A DNA stretch of 13,628 bases from a bacterium (lineage in GTDB: Bacteria > UBA10199 > 2-02-FULL-44-16 > JAAZCA01). The stretch spans positions 1 through 13,628 of the forward strand of contig JBAZOP010000078.1 of assembly GCA_041648665.1 (NCBI GenBank), given 5' to 3'. Position numbers and translations under genes: made by a program. Below, piece after piece: positions 1-5,984 of this stretch (its first letter is position 1; every line of letters starts with the position of its first letter). The notes under the pieces were generated by a model. The model was not told the DNA's origin. It worked only from the letters and a program-made list of their open reading frames with translations, and searched no databases.

Positions 1-1
1 T

Positions 2-541
2 CAGATGCACGGGAAGCGCGTGGTGCGCCTGGAGGATGTGAGAGGGGAAGGGGTTGTCGAGGCAGATGCGTTTATCACCAACAAGCCGGGTGTGGTCTGT
101 CACGTGCGCAGCGCAGACTGCGTGCCCATACTCATCGCCGACGCAAAGGGGCGCGCGATCGCGGCAGTGCATGCGGGTTGGCGCGGGACTGCGCTCAATG
201 TCGTGGCCGAGGCGCTGAAAGAGATGACGCGCGCTTATGGCACTGATCCCGCGGACTGCGTCGCCGCGATCGGTCCCTGCATCTGCGGCGCGTGCTATGA
301 GGTGGGTCGCGAGGTCGAGGAGGCCATGGCTGCTCTGGGGCTCGGCGACTCGTGGCGTGCGGGTTCCAATCGTGCGGATCTGCGTCTAGCTAACGCGGCC
401 CTGCTGGAAAGGGCCGGGGTCCTCCGATCGAACATCGAGATCCTCAAGGAGTGCACCCGCTGTGACACCCGCTTTGCCTCGTTCCGCCGTGATGGCGGTC
501 TGGGGCGCCAGGTCAATTTCATCGCAATAATCAATGATTAG
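2..541 (+). CDS. pgeF: PgeF/YfiH laccase-domain protein, 5'-truncated by the window edge
   Basis: Multicopper-oxidase-like 'laccase domain' protein of the YfiH/YlmD/LACC1 family. Known members are peptidoglycan editing factors or purine nucleoside-processing enzymes, cytoplasmic and zinc-binding. The metal-site pattern is complete: His in Q-M-H-G at the left edge, Cys39 in SADCVP and His56 in HAGWRG (numbered from the ATG at base 5). The 37- and 17-residue spacings match the family. AAIGPCICGACYEVG and a C-terminal CTR-x(7)-FxSFRRDG segment are also typical. The frame is open to base 2, and the QMHG motif normally lies about 60-70 residues into the protein, so the ATG at base 5 is an internal Met and the true start is upstream. 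The gene ends in TAG at 539-541. No intrinsic terminator with a T-run follows. Which substrate this protein uses cannot be told from sequence. Confidence 0.93.
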   Translation, partial: QMHGKRVVRLEDVRGEGVVEADAFITNKPGVVCHVRSADCVPILIADAKGRAIAAVHAGWRGTALNVVAEALKEMTRAYGTDPADCVAAIGPCICGACYEVGREVEEAMAALGLGDSWRAGSNRADLRLANAALLERAGVLRSNIEILKECTRCDTRFASFRRDGGLGRQVNFIAIIND

Positions 542-555
542 CGCCTTCTTCCTAA

Positions 556-590
556 CCCTCTCCCCTCGAGGGAGAGGGGAGGGTGAGGGG
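556..590. repeat. GC-rich palindromic dispersed-type repeat
   Basis: CCCTCTCCC (556-564) and GGGAGAGGG (570-578) form a perfect 9-bp stem around a 5-base loop with CTCGAG near its centre, followed by GGGAGGGTGAGGGG. It lies 14 bases after the pgeF stop. There is no T-run after the stem, so it is not a standard intrinsic terminator. Repeats with this CCCTCTCCC/GGGTGAGGG composition are scattered through many proteobacterial intergenic regions, and their chance translations read like L-P-S-P-x-R-G-E-G. Only one copy is visible here, so calling it dispersed relies on family knowledge. Confidence 0.6.
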
Positions 591-683
591 CAAATTTGTC
601 CCATTTTTCGGTTGCCTACAGCCCCTCCGATAATGTACAAATCGCGCATTATACGACACCCTTAATAAGGAAAGGACTTGTAT

Positions 684-1850
684 ATGACCGCCATAACGAA
701 CGCAGTGATGACGCCGAACGCATTCATGTTTCAACTCGGCCAGGCCTGCCCGCACCTCGGGACATGGCCGAGCTGGATCTCCCCGGGGACTGGAAATTTC
801 GGATATCAATTCGTTGGGGATGATAGGCCTCGGAATGATGGATTCTTCAGCATAAAGGGCGAAATTGTCGAACGCTCAAGGTATCGAAAGATCTACAATT
901 ACGCCTCTATACCGCACTTAGGCCTTGAAGCGGTCAGGGTACTCGACACGCCGTTTCTTGATGACGCGGGAACTCTGGAGTATTTTGTTCATAAACCATT
1001 GAAGAACATGGTCCCTGATCTGCGAGGACGCCTAGACCAGGAAGCGACGTCGGGCCGCCTGAATTCGAGCCAGCTGAAAGAGATATTCGAAATGGAAGAG
1101 ACGACCGTGATGGATGCTGTCAGAAGGATCCTCGATGGCAGCGATAGTTTGCGTCCTGCGGTGTCGTGGTTTGCAGAGGCAGCGCTCAGCTATGGGCAAC
1201 AGGCTGAGATCTTCCTCACGGGCGGTGATGATCTGCAGACGGCAGCGAGCATAATAGGTGCGGTCGTGCTCTTCAATGCCCTTGGGAGCGGTGATAAATC
1301 CGCCAATGTAGAGGCGCTCAGCAAGGCGGTAAGAATTCTGAATTCAAATAGTCTTTATGCCTCCTTGGCCTTTGCCCTCGGGTTGAAGGCTGATCATTAT
1401 GAAAAAATGGACGAGGATGCTGCCAGAAATGCGCACGAGGAGGCGGCGCAGACATGGCTGAAATCAGTCGATTTCTACTGGAGCGAGAGGCCTGCTCGCG
1501 TCATCTCCATCCGCTATGGCCTCGAGGAGGCGCTCCAGAGCGGCAAGCTGTATTTGATTGATGAATTCCACATCAAAGCGGCCGACCATCACACGCAGGA
1601 GAAAAACAACAATCTCGCGGCTGAAGAGTTGCTCAGGGCAGCACAGGCGCATCTTGAAAGGACGGTCGCTCCAGGGCATGGGGCGTCTGTGGAAGAGGAG
1701 ACTAACTGGGCCGCCGTAGAAGACCGCCTGCGCCACGCATATCAGCGGCTCCAGGACAGTCAGGTTCCGCACCCGGATATAAACCTTTCAGCGATCAAGA
1801 GGCTCAAGGATATCGCCTACGAGATGCCTACTGGCAAAAGGGGTAAATGA
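684..1850 (+). CDS. Unrecognised helical protein, paralogue A of a three-gene family
   Basis: I do not recognise this 388-aa protein. The ATG at 684 is chosen because AAGGA (672-676) lies 7 bases upstream; the TTG six bases earlier would have almost no spacer. There is no signal peptide or membrane helix. Layout: N-terminal tag ITNAVMTPNAF (residues 4-14); a 15-80 segment rich in Gly, aromatic and beta-type residues; a VLDTPFLDD landmark (86-94); then predicted helices to the end, with LFN (196-198), WLKSV (258-262), IRYGL (276-280), AADHH (299-303), AAEELLRAA (312-320) and LKDIAYEM near the C terminus. The same landmarks occur in order in the two following genes, so the three are paralogues. 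The C-terminal half resembles gene C more than gene B, while the N-terminal tag matches gene B exactly. Base composition is visibly lower in G+C than the housekeeping genes: four sampled 60-base lines (841, 1141, 1321, 1561) give 118 of 240. It probably heads an operon. I see no convincing sigma-70 promoter in 591-671; GATAAT at 629-634 lacks a good -35. Function unknown; a scaffold or binding role would fit the helical build but is a guess. Confidence 0.88.
   Translation: MTAITNAVMTPNAFMFQLGQACPHLGTWPSWISPGTGNFGYQFVGDDRPRNDGFFSIKGEIVERSRYRKIYNYASIPHLGLEAVRVLDTPFLDDAGTLEYFVHKPLKNMVPDLRGRLDQEATSGRLNSSQLKEIFEMEETTVMDAVRRILDGSDSLRPAVSWFAEAALSYGQQAEIFLTGGDDLQTAASIIGAVVLFNALGSGDKSANVEALSKAVRILNSNSLYASLAFALGLKADHYEKMDEDAARNAHEEAAQTWLKSVDFYWSERPARVISIRYGLEEALQSGKLYLIDEFHIKAADHHTQEKNNNLAAEELLRAAQAHLERTVAPGHGASVEEETNWAAVEDRLRHAYQRLQDSQVPHPDINLSAIKRLKDIAYEMPTGKRGK
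692..724 (+). repeat. 33-base exact direct repeat, copy 1 (inside paralogue A)
   Basis: These 33 bases, from CATAACGAAC to CCGAACGCATT, recur without a single difference at 1861-1893. Both copies begin eight bases after the A of their gene's ATG and are read in the same frame, encoding ITNAVMTPNAF. Identity stops abruptly on both sides, although the two genes are otherwise strongly diverged. Confidence 0.97.
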
Positions 1851-1852
1851 TC

Positions 1853-3010
1853 ATGGTCAACATAACGAACGCAGTGATGACGCCGAACGCATTTGGTCGG
1901 CAATTCAGAACCCTCATGCATGATGTCCCGCTGTTTCCGGTCAGGATGGGAAAAAGCGGCATAGTCTTCGGCGCGGATGAGGGTGCGGTCATCGGCAATA
2001 GGGTAGAGCCGCTCGTCGGCATAGGTGGCAAGAGGGATTTCTTCAAGCGAGTTCAGGGTGTGATGCCGGCAGGGGAGGCCAAGAGAGACTCGCAGATCTT
2101 CAATGCCGCGGCGCGACTCGATCGGATCATGGATGAGGAACTCGGCGATATTTTCGGAAAGGGTTTTGATCGCTATCTGAGAGACAGCAGCGGAGCGTGG
2201 GCGACGTGGCAGCATCTTAGGATAGACGGGCTTTTCCAGGCGCGCGCGATCATGAGAAATTACAGGGATGAGTTTCACACCACAGGCGACTTCGTCCTCC
2301 TCTCTGAGTTGGCCCAGTCCATGCTCGATGTTCTTCCATTGAATCCCGTTGGTGTGGATCCGGCGAAGGCTGCATTCGTGAGCGGCGTCTTGTTCAACTT
2401 TTCGGGCATCGACGGTTCTGCTGCGCGCGCGGCGCAGGCGTTCCTTCTCGGGGCTGAGTATATGTCTGGCTCGGGAGATCTGATAGGATCGGCCATGGTT
2501 GAGGATATCGCAGCTCACGTCGCGGAGAAAGGCGACCTGGATGGATCCGTGTCCATGCGACGCAGGGCTGCCAGGCAACGCAGGGCTGCCAGCCGATGGG
2601 CGGGTGCGCTGGAGGAGTTGAGAGGACGCGGTCATGAGGCCGATTTTGAAGCTGCACTCTATCGCGGCCTCCTGAGCGGTTGGAAGGGTCACCAGTACGA
2701 AGAGCTTGAACGTCTCTACTCAAAATCCGCCGGCTTCAGAGGGAATGCGAAGACGCCGGACCATGGACGAGCCGGGGAGGATCGCCTTCGCGCCGCCCAG
2801 GTGCTCATGAAGATGAGCGAGCCGCCGACGGTCAAGGACTGGGCGAAGATGGCACTGCACCTGGGCTTGGCATGGGAGGGTCTGACCAAGGCGGATGCCA
2901 AGGGGGAGAGCGCAGGCATAGATCTTAAAATGCTGCGAACCCTTGCGAAGGCTGCGAAAAGTTTCAGCCCGGGTGCTGACGACGTCCCGGATCTTCACGA
3001 CGTGCCTTGA
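1853..3010 (+). CDS. Unrecognised helical protein, paralogue B
   Basis: Unrecognised 385-aa protein. An ATG at 1847 overlaps the stop of gene A, but the ATG at 1853 is preferred: AAAAGGGG (1836-1843) is then 9 bases upstream, and the protein starts in register with gene A (MVNITNAV against MTAITNAV). The gap to gene A is two bases, so translation is probably coupled. Family landmarks present: the ITNAVMTPNAF tag (4-14), RLDRIMDE (88-95, aligned with VLDTPFLDD in A), VLFN (179-182), LYRGLLSGWKG (269-279, aligned with IRYGL...G) and RLRAA (311-315). It is the most diverged of the three in its C-terminal half and lacks the IA-x-(E/D)-M end shared by A and C. A basic run MRRRAARQRRAASR (235-248) comes from a short in-frame duplication. 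No signal peptide, membrane helix or catalytic motif is seen. Function unknown. Confidence 0.87.
   Translation: MVNITNAVMTPNAFGRQFRTLMHDVPLFPVRMGKSGIVFGADEGAVIGNRVEPLVGIGGKRDFFKRVQGVMPAGEAKRDSQIFNAAARLDRIMDEELGDIFGKGFDRYLRDSSGAWATWQHLRIDGLFQARAIMRNYRDEFHTTGDFVLLSELAQSMLDVLPLNPVGVDPAKAAFVSGVLFNFSGIDGSAARAAQAFLLGAEYMSGSGDLIGSAMVEDIAAHVAEKGDLDGSVSMRRRAARQRRAASRWAGALEELRGRGHEADFEAALYRGLLSGWKGHQYEELERLYSKSAGFRGNAKTPDHGRAGEDRLRAAQVLMKMSEPPTVKDWAKMALHLGLAWEGLTKADAKGESAGIDLKMLRTLAKAAKSFSPGADDVPDLHDVP
1861..1893 (+). repeat. 33-base exact direct repeat, copy 2 (inside paralogue B)
   Basis: Identical to 692-724 and at the same offset from its start codon. The copies are 1169 bases apart in direct orientation. 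Recombination between them would remove gene A's body and join gene A's start and leader in frame to gene B's body. Confidence 0.97.
2560..2595 (+). repeat. 18-base tandem duplication inside paralogue B
   Basis: ACGCAGGGCTGCCAG occurs at 2560-2574 and again at 2578-2592, giving an 18-base period and six residues per unit. The result is a doubled RRAA element in an Arg-rich stretch. The 15 identical bases suggest a fairly recent slippage event that kept the frame. Confidence 0.85.
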
Positions 3011-3048
3011 TCGATTCTAATCTAAACATGAAACCCCAAGGAGGTTGT

Positions 3049-4140
3049 ATGGCGGCGAAGATGGTATTGAACGGCTCACATTGCATCACTACACCTGTGC
3101 TCTTCTCCATGGAGATGCAGCAATTGGTGGGCCCCATAAACATGGTGCCGGTCGGCTTGAGGCGGGGCGTCATCGAGTTTGCCGGCATTTCCGCAGGCCG
3201 CCCCGCTCGCCAGCCCTTGGTCCGAATCGACGGTGGGAAGCCGATCGCCGAATACATCTACGGCTCGGCGGCGGCTGACTGCAATCATTCCGATGCGTTT
3301 CTCAAGAATGTGGGAGTCCTCGATGGGTTCATGGACGACACCAAGATCCGGCTCTCAGGTACGATGAAGGTCGGCAGGAGGGTTCTGCCGAAAGAGATGA
3401 CCGTGAGGGAGCTGGCGGGTCTGGGCAAGAGGAACAAGACCCCTGAAATCGCTGATATTATAAAGGGTGCTTATGATCAGGTAGTCGTGAATACCGCTGC
3501 AGGTTCGAACTCCTCGCATGTCGCTAAGAATCTCTTCAATTCGGCGGTGCTCGCCTTTGCCGCAGCCGAGGACCGCGTTTTCAGGCTCAACTCCGCGAAC
3601 CTGTTTGTGGATTCTGCTAACGCCCTGTTTAACAGGGGAGGCTATGCGGCCGCTGCGATCGCTGCGGATTACGCGCAGGATATCTTCGGCACGTTGGGCT
3701 CTCCCAAACTTTCCAGGAAAGCGGGTACGCTGGCCTCCGATGCCTGGTTGAGGTCGGTTGAGGAGTTCGAGGACGTCCGCGATTGGCCGGGTTTTTTCAT
3801 CGGCATCCGTTACGGCCTCCTCAGTGCGATGAAGGCGGGCTATTTCTCGGCCATGGAGAGGTTCTACTATCAGGCGGCCAGGCACTATGAGACTACGGCC
3901 GATGGTGGTTATGCGGCAACCGCGGCCGAATACAGGCTGCGCGCCGCGGTCTCGGTGCTTCAGAACAGAATCTTGAGCAAAAACGACTGGAAGAAGGCGA
4001 GCGAGCATATCCGCAAGGTCGGAAAGATGATCAAGGGGAGGTTGCCGTCGAATGCGTACACGGCGAGGGAGAAGGGGAAAGAGAAGATAAAGGCCTTGTC
4101 GGCGCTGTATAAGATCGCGGAGGATATGTCGGGTAGATGA
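3049..4140 (+). CDS. Unrecognised helical protein, paralogue C
   Basis: Unrecognised 363-aa protein. The ATG at 3049 follows a strong AAGGAGG (3038-3044) with a short 4-base spacer; the frame is open further upstream, but those starts lack a ribosome site. It lacks the exact 33-base tag but has a degenerate version, CITTPVLF (12-19), against AVMTPNAF in A and B. Family landmarks follow in order: VLDGFMDD (90-97), NLFN (161-164), WLRSVEEF (233-240), IRYGLLSAMKAGY (253-265), QAARHY (275-280), AAEYRLRAA (292-300) and a C-terminal LYKIAEDM. Residues 183-213 (ANLFVDSANALFNRGGYAAA and on) have the small/large residue spacing of a TPR-like helical hairpin. The gap to gene B is 38 bases and to the downstream flavoprotein 34 bases, with no terminator in either, so one operon is likely. 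No signal peptide or membrane segment is seen. Function unknown. Confidence 0.9.
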   Translation: MAAKMVLNGSHCITTPVLFSMEMQQLVGPINMVPVGLRRGVIEFAGISAGRPARQPLVRIDGGKPIAEYIYGSAAADCNHSDAFLKNVGVLDGFMDDTKIRLSGTMKVGRRVLPKEMTVRELAGLGKRNKTPEIADIIKGAYDQVVVNTAAGSNSSHVAKNLFNSAVLAFAAAEDRVFRLNSANLFVDSANALFNRGGYAAAAIAADYAQDIFGTLGSPKLSRKAGTLASDAWLRSVEEFEDVRDWPGFFIGIRYGLLSAMKAGYFSAMERFYYQAARHYETTADGGYAATAAEYRLRAAVSVLQNRILSKNDWKKASEHIRKVGKMIKGRLPSNAYTAREKGKEKIKALSALYKIAEDMSGR

Positions 4141-4174
4141 CCTTTGCGTCCTATTCTGCTATACCTCGGCTGTC

Positions 4175-5344
4175 ATGGATTTCGATTCGATCATAATCGG
4201 CGCGGGCGCCTCGGGCCTCATGGCTGCGTACGAGGCTTTGGCACGCGGCCGCAAAGTTCTTCTGATCGATCATCGCCGCGACTTTGCGCAGAAACTTCTC
4301 ATCTCCGGCGGCGGAAGATGCAACTTCACCAACTCCACGGTGGAGGCCCGATCGTATCTCTCGGAGAACCCTGACTTCGTAAGATCCGCGCTCGCTAGAT
4401 TTCAGCCGGCGAATTTCCTCTCGATCCTAGACGCGCACCGCATCGCCTATGTCGAGGAGGAGGGCGGCAAGCTCTTCCTCAAAGGTTCCTCAAAACGGAT
4501 ATTCGAGATGCTGCTCTCGGGCGTTGAGGCGCGCGGGGGGACGATCGCGATCGGCCGCATCTCTTCCGTCAGGCGCGGAGACGGTTTTTCAGTCCGAGGA
4601 GAATTCGGCGAGGCGAGGGCGCGAAGCCTCGTCCTCGCTACCGGTGGGCTCTCGTATCCCGCGCTCGGGGCCTCTGACCTGGGCTATCGGATCGCCAAAC
4701 AATTCGGCCACAGGGTAATCCCTTGCAGGCCGGGGCTGGTGCCGCTCGTGTTTGCGCCCCGGGACCGCGGCTTCTTTTCGAAGCTCGCGGGCATATCCTT
4801 CCGCGCGGAGGTCGCGGTGGGAAAGTCGAAGATAGAGGATGAATGCCTGATAACGCACCGGGGCCTCAGCGGGCCTGCGATATTGCGCGCCTCGCTCCTC
4901 TGGGACAAGGGTCAGCGCCTGCTCGTGGACGCGCTGCCTGGCGTGGATCTGTCGGGCCCGCTGGAGGAGAAGAGGGAGGCCGGCTCCAGGATGCAGCTCA
5001 AAAACTTTCTCTCGCATTATCTCCCGGACCGACTTGCGGATGCGCTCTGCGAGCGTCTCGCCTCGTCGCGGCAGGTAGGCTTGTATTCGAAGAAGGAGCT
5101 TGCGCGCGTGATCGCGGCCTTGCACTCCATTAGGATCCTGCCGGCGAAGACCGAAGGGTATGCCAGGGCCGAGGTGACCCTGGGAGGCGTGGACACGCGC
5201 GAGCTTTCATCGAAGAACATGGAGTCGAGGCTTTGCCCGGGACTTTACTTTATAGGCGAGGTCATGGACGTCACTGGGGACCTGGGCGGATTCAACCTGC
5301 ACTGGGCGTGGGCTTCCGCGCACGCTGCGGCAAACGCGATATGA
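4175..5344 (+). CDS. HI0933/YhiN-family FAD-dependent flavoprotein
   Basis: NAD(P)/FAD-dependent oxidoreductase of the HI0933-like (YhiN, BaiN-related) family, 389 aa, the usual length. Visible motifs: dinucleotide-binding GAGASG (9-14) after a beta strand; the family signature SGGGRCNFTN (44-53); LATGGLSYPALG (154-165); THRGLSGPAIL (227-237); AEVTLGGV (332-339); and the C-terminal FAD-contact block GEVMDVTGDLGGFNLHWAWA (361-380). It is a soluble cytoplasmic flavoenzyme. The in vivo substrate is unknown for most members; BaiN acts in gut bile-acid dehydroxylation, but that cannot be transferred here. The ATG at 4175 has no clear Shine-Dalgarno sequence; it is kept because it places GAGASG at the standard distance from the N terminus. 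It may be the last gene of the paralogue operon, but the family is a common housekeeping one and a functional link is not shown. Confidence 0.95.
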   Translation: MDFDSIIIGAGASGLMAAYEALARGRKVLLIDHRRDFAQKLLISGGGRCNFTNSTVEARSYLSENPDFVRSALARFQPANFLSILDAHRIAYVEEEGGKLFLKGSSKRIFEMLLSGVEARGGTIAIGRISSVRRGDGFSVRGEFGEARARSLVLATGGLSYPALGASDLGYRIAKQFGHRVIPCRPGLVPLVFAPRDRGFFSKLAGISFRAEVAVGKSKIEDECLITHRGLSGPAILRASLLWDKGQRLLVDALPGVDLSGPLEEKREAGSRMQLKNFLSHYLPDRLADALCERLASSRQVGLYSKKELARVIAALHSIRILPAKTEGYARAEVTLGGVDTRELSSKNMESRLCPGLYFIGEVMDVTGDLGGFNLHWAWASAHAAANAI

Positions 5345-5348
5345 GATC

Positions 5349-5864
5349 TCAAGCGCCGTCGAGGCCAGCGCGCTCCTGCTGCATGAGCCACGACTCTGGA
5401 TCGTTGAGATAGGCCAGCGCATCGACCAGCGAACGATGGTGTTCGCGCTCGATCCCGGCCAGGAACGAGAAGAAGTTTTTCTCCATCTGGTTCTGGCAGA
5501 GGCCGGTGAGCCTGGTATAGAGATCGACTCCCTTTGATTCGAAGTCGATGGCCTTCTTGAGCGCCTTTACGTCGTCCTCGTCGTGGTCCGTGACGCTGCC
5601 GGCCTTGGCGACAATGCTGTCCAGTATCTTCTTCACGTCCGTGCCCGCCACCACTATGGGCATGTCCTTGGGCCAGTTGCCTTGTTTGATCAGCTTTTCA
5701 TGCAGCGCGCGGATGCGGTGCATGTGCTCCTCTTCGTCCTTGGCCAGCTGCGCGAACATCTTCTTCGCCAGCTCGTTGCGCGAACGGAGCGCCTCGTTGA
5801 GATAGAATTCGTGTTCGGTGATCTCGTTCTTCAGCGCCAGCTCGATGGATGACATGCGGTCCAT
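5349..5864 (-). CDS. Rubrerythrin/ferritin-like diiron protein without rubredoxin domain
   Basis: A 171-aa four-helix-bundle protein. Diiron ligand candidates follow the rubrerythrin pattern: Glu14/Glu17 in helix A (NEITEHEFY), an ExxH in helix B (E44-H47 in KDEEEHMHR), Glu109 in helix C (DFESKG) and a second ExxH in helix D (E139-H142 in IEREHHRSL). The C-terminal DPESWL is common in this family. There is no CxxC pair, so the rubredoxin domain of classical rubrerythrin is missing. The likely role is peroxide reduction or iron handling in the cytoplasm, with electrons from a separate donor. The start is the ATG at 5864: GAGGAGG lies six bases upstream, inside what would otherwise be an in-frame TTG extension. 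It converges on the flavoprotein gene with four bases between the stops. A promoter and an inverted repeat lie just upstream. Confidence 0.93.
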   Translation of the reverse strand: MDRMSSIELALKNEITEHEFYLNEALRSRNELAKKMFAQLAKDEEEHMHRIRALHEKLIKQGNWPKDMPIVVAGTDVKKILDSIVAKAGSVTDHDEDDVKALKKAIDFESKGVDLYTRLTGLCQNQMEKNFFSFLAGIEREHHRSLVDALAYLNDPESWLMQQERAGLDGA

Positions 5865-5896
5865 AAGTTTCCTCCTCAAATTTGTGATAGTGCATC

Positions 5897-5926
5897 TTTA
5901 TACGAAAGCGCGCTTGCGCACAAGCG
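5897..5926 (-). promoter_or_regulatory. Candidate promoter and inverted-repeat operator of the diiron gene
   Basis: On the minus strand a TATAAA box (5897-5902) lies 15 bases downstream of TTGTGC (5918-5923). The spacing is short for sigma-70, so the promoter call is tentative. A perfect inverted repeat, CGCTTG-CGCA-CAAGCG (5911-5926), covers the -35 box. A repressor bound there would block the promoter, which would suit a gene for oxidative stress or iron handling. The regulator is not identifiable from this sequence. Confidence 0.4.
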
Positions 5927-5931
5927 GAGAT

Positions 5932-5963
5932 AAAAAACGGGGGCGCTTTCGCGTCCCCGTTTT
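5932..5963 (-). terminator. Intrinsic terminator of the secreted-protein gene
   Basis: Bases 5934-5946 pair with 5951-5963 in a 13-bp stem with one G-T wobble. On the minus strand the loop is GAAA (a stable GNRA-type tetraloop), and the stem is followed by TTTTTT. It lies 21 bases after the stop of the gene at 5985-6533 and before the promoter of the diiron gene, so it separates two minus-strand transcription units. Confidence 0.9.
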
Positions 5964-5984
5964 GGCGCTGCAATAGAGCTGATA

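Noticed and set aside
556..578. Hairpin after pgeF as an intrinsic terminator.
   Set aside because: The stem is followed by a G-rich stretch, not a T-run, so it is listed as a repeat.
692..1893. CRISPR array or phage/integrase attachment pair based on the 33-base repeat.
   Set aside because: Only two copies 1169 bases apart, both inside coding sequence in frame, with no cas or integrase gene nearby.
1817..2692. Minus-strand open frame of 291 codons opposite paralogue B.
   Set aside because: Gene B has a ribosome site, the family landmarks and collinear context; the minus frame has none. Its peptide similarity to a frame opposite gene A comes only from the 33-base repeat.
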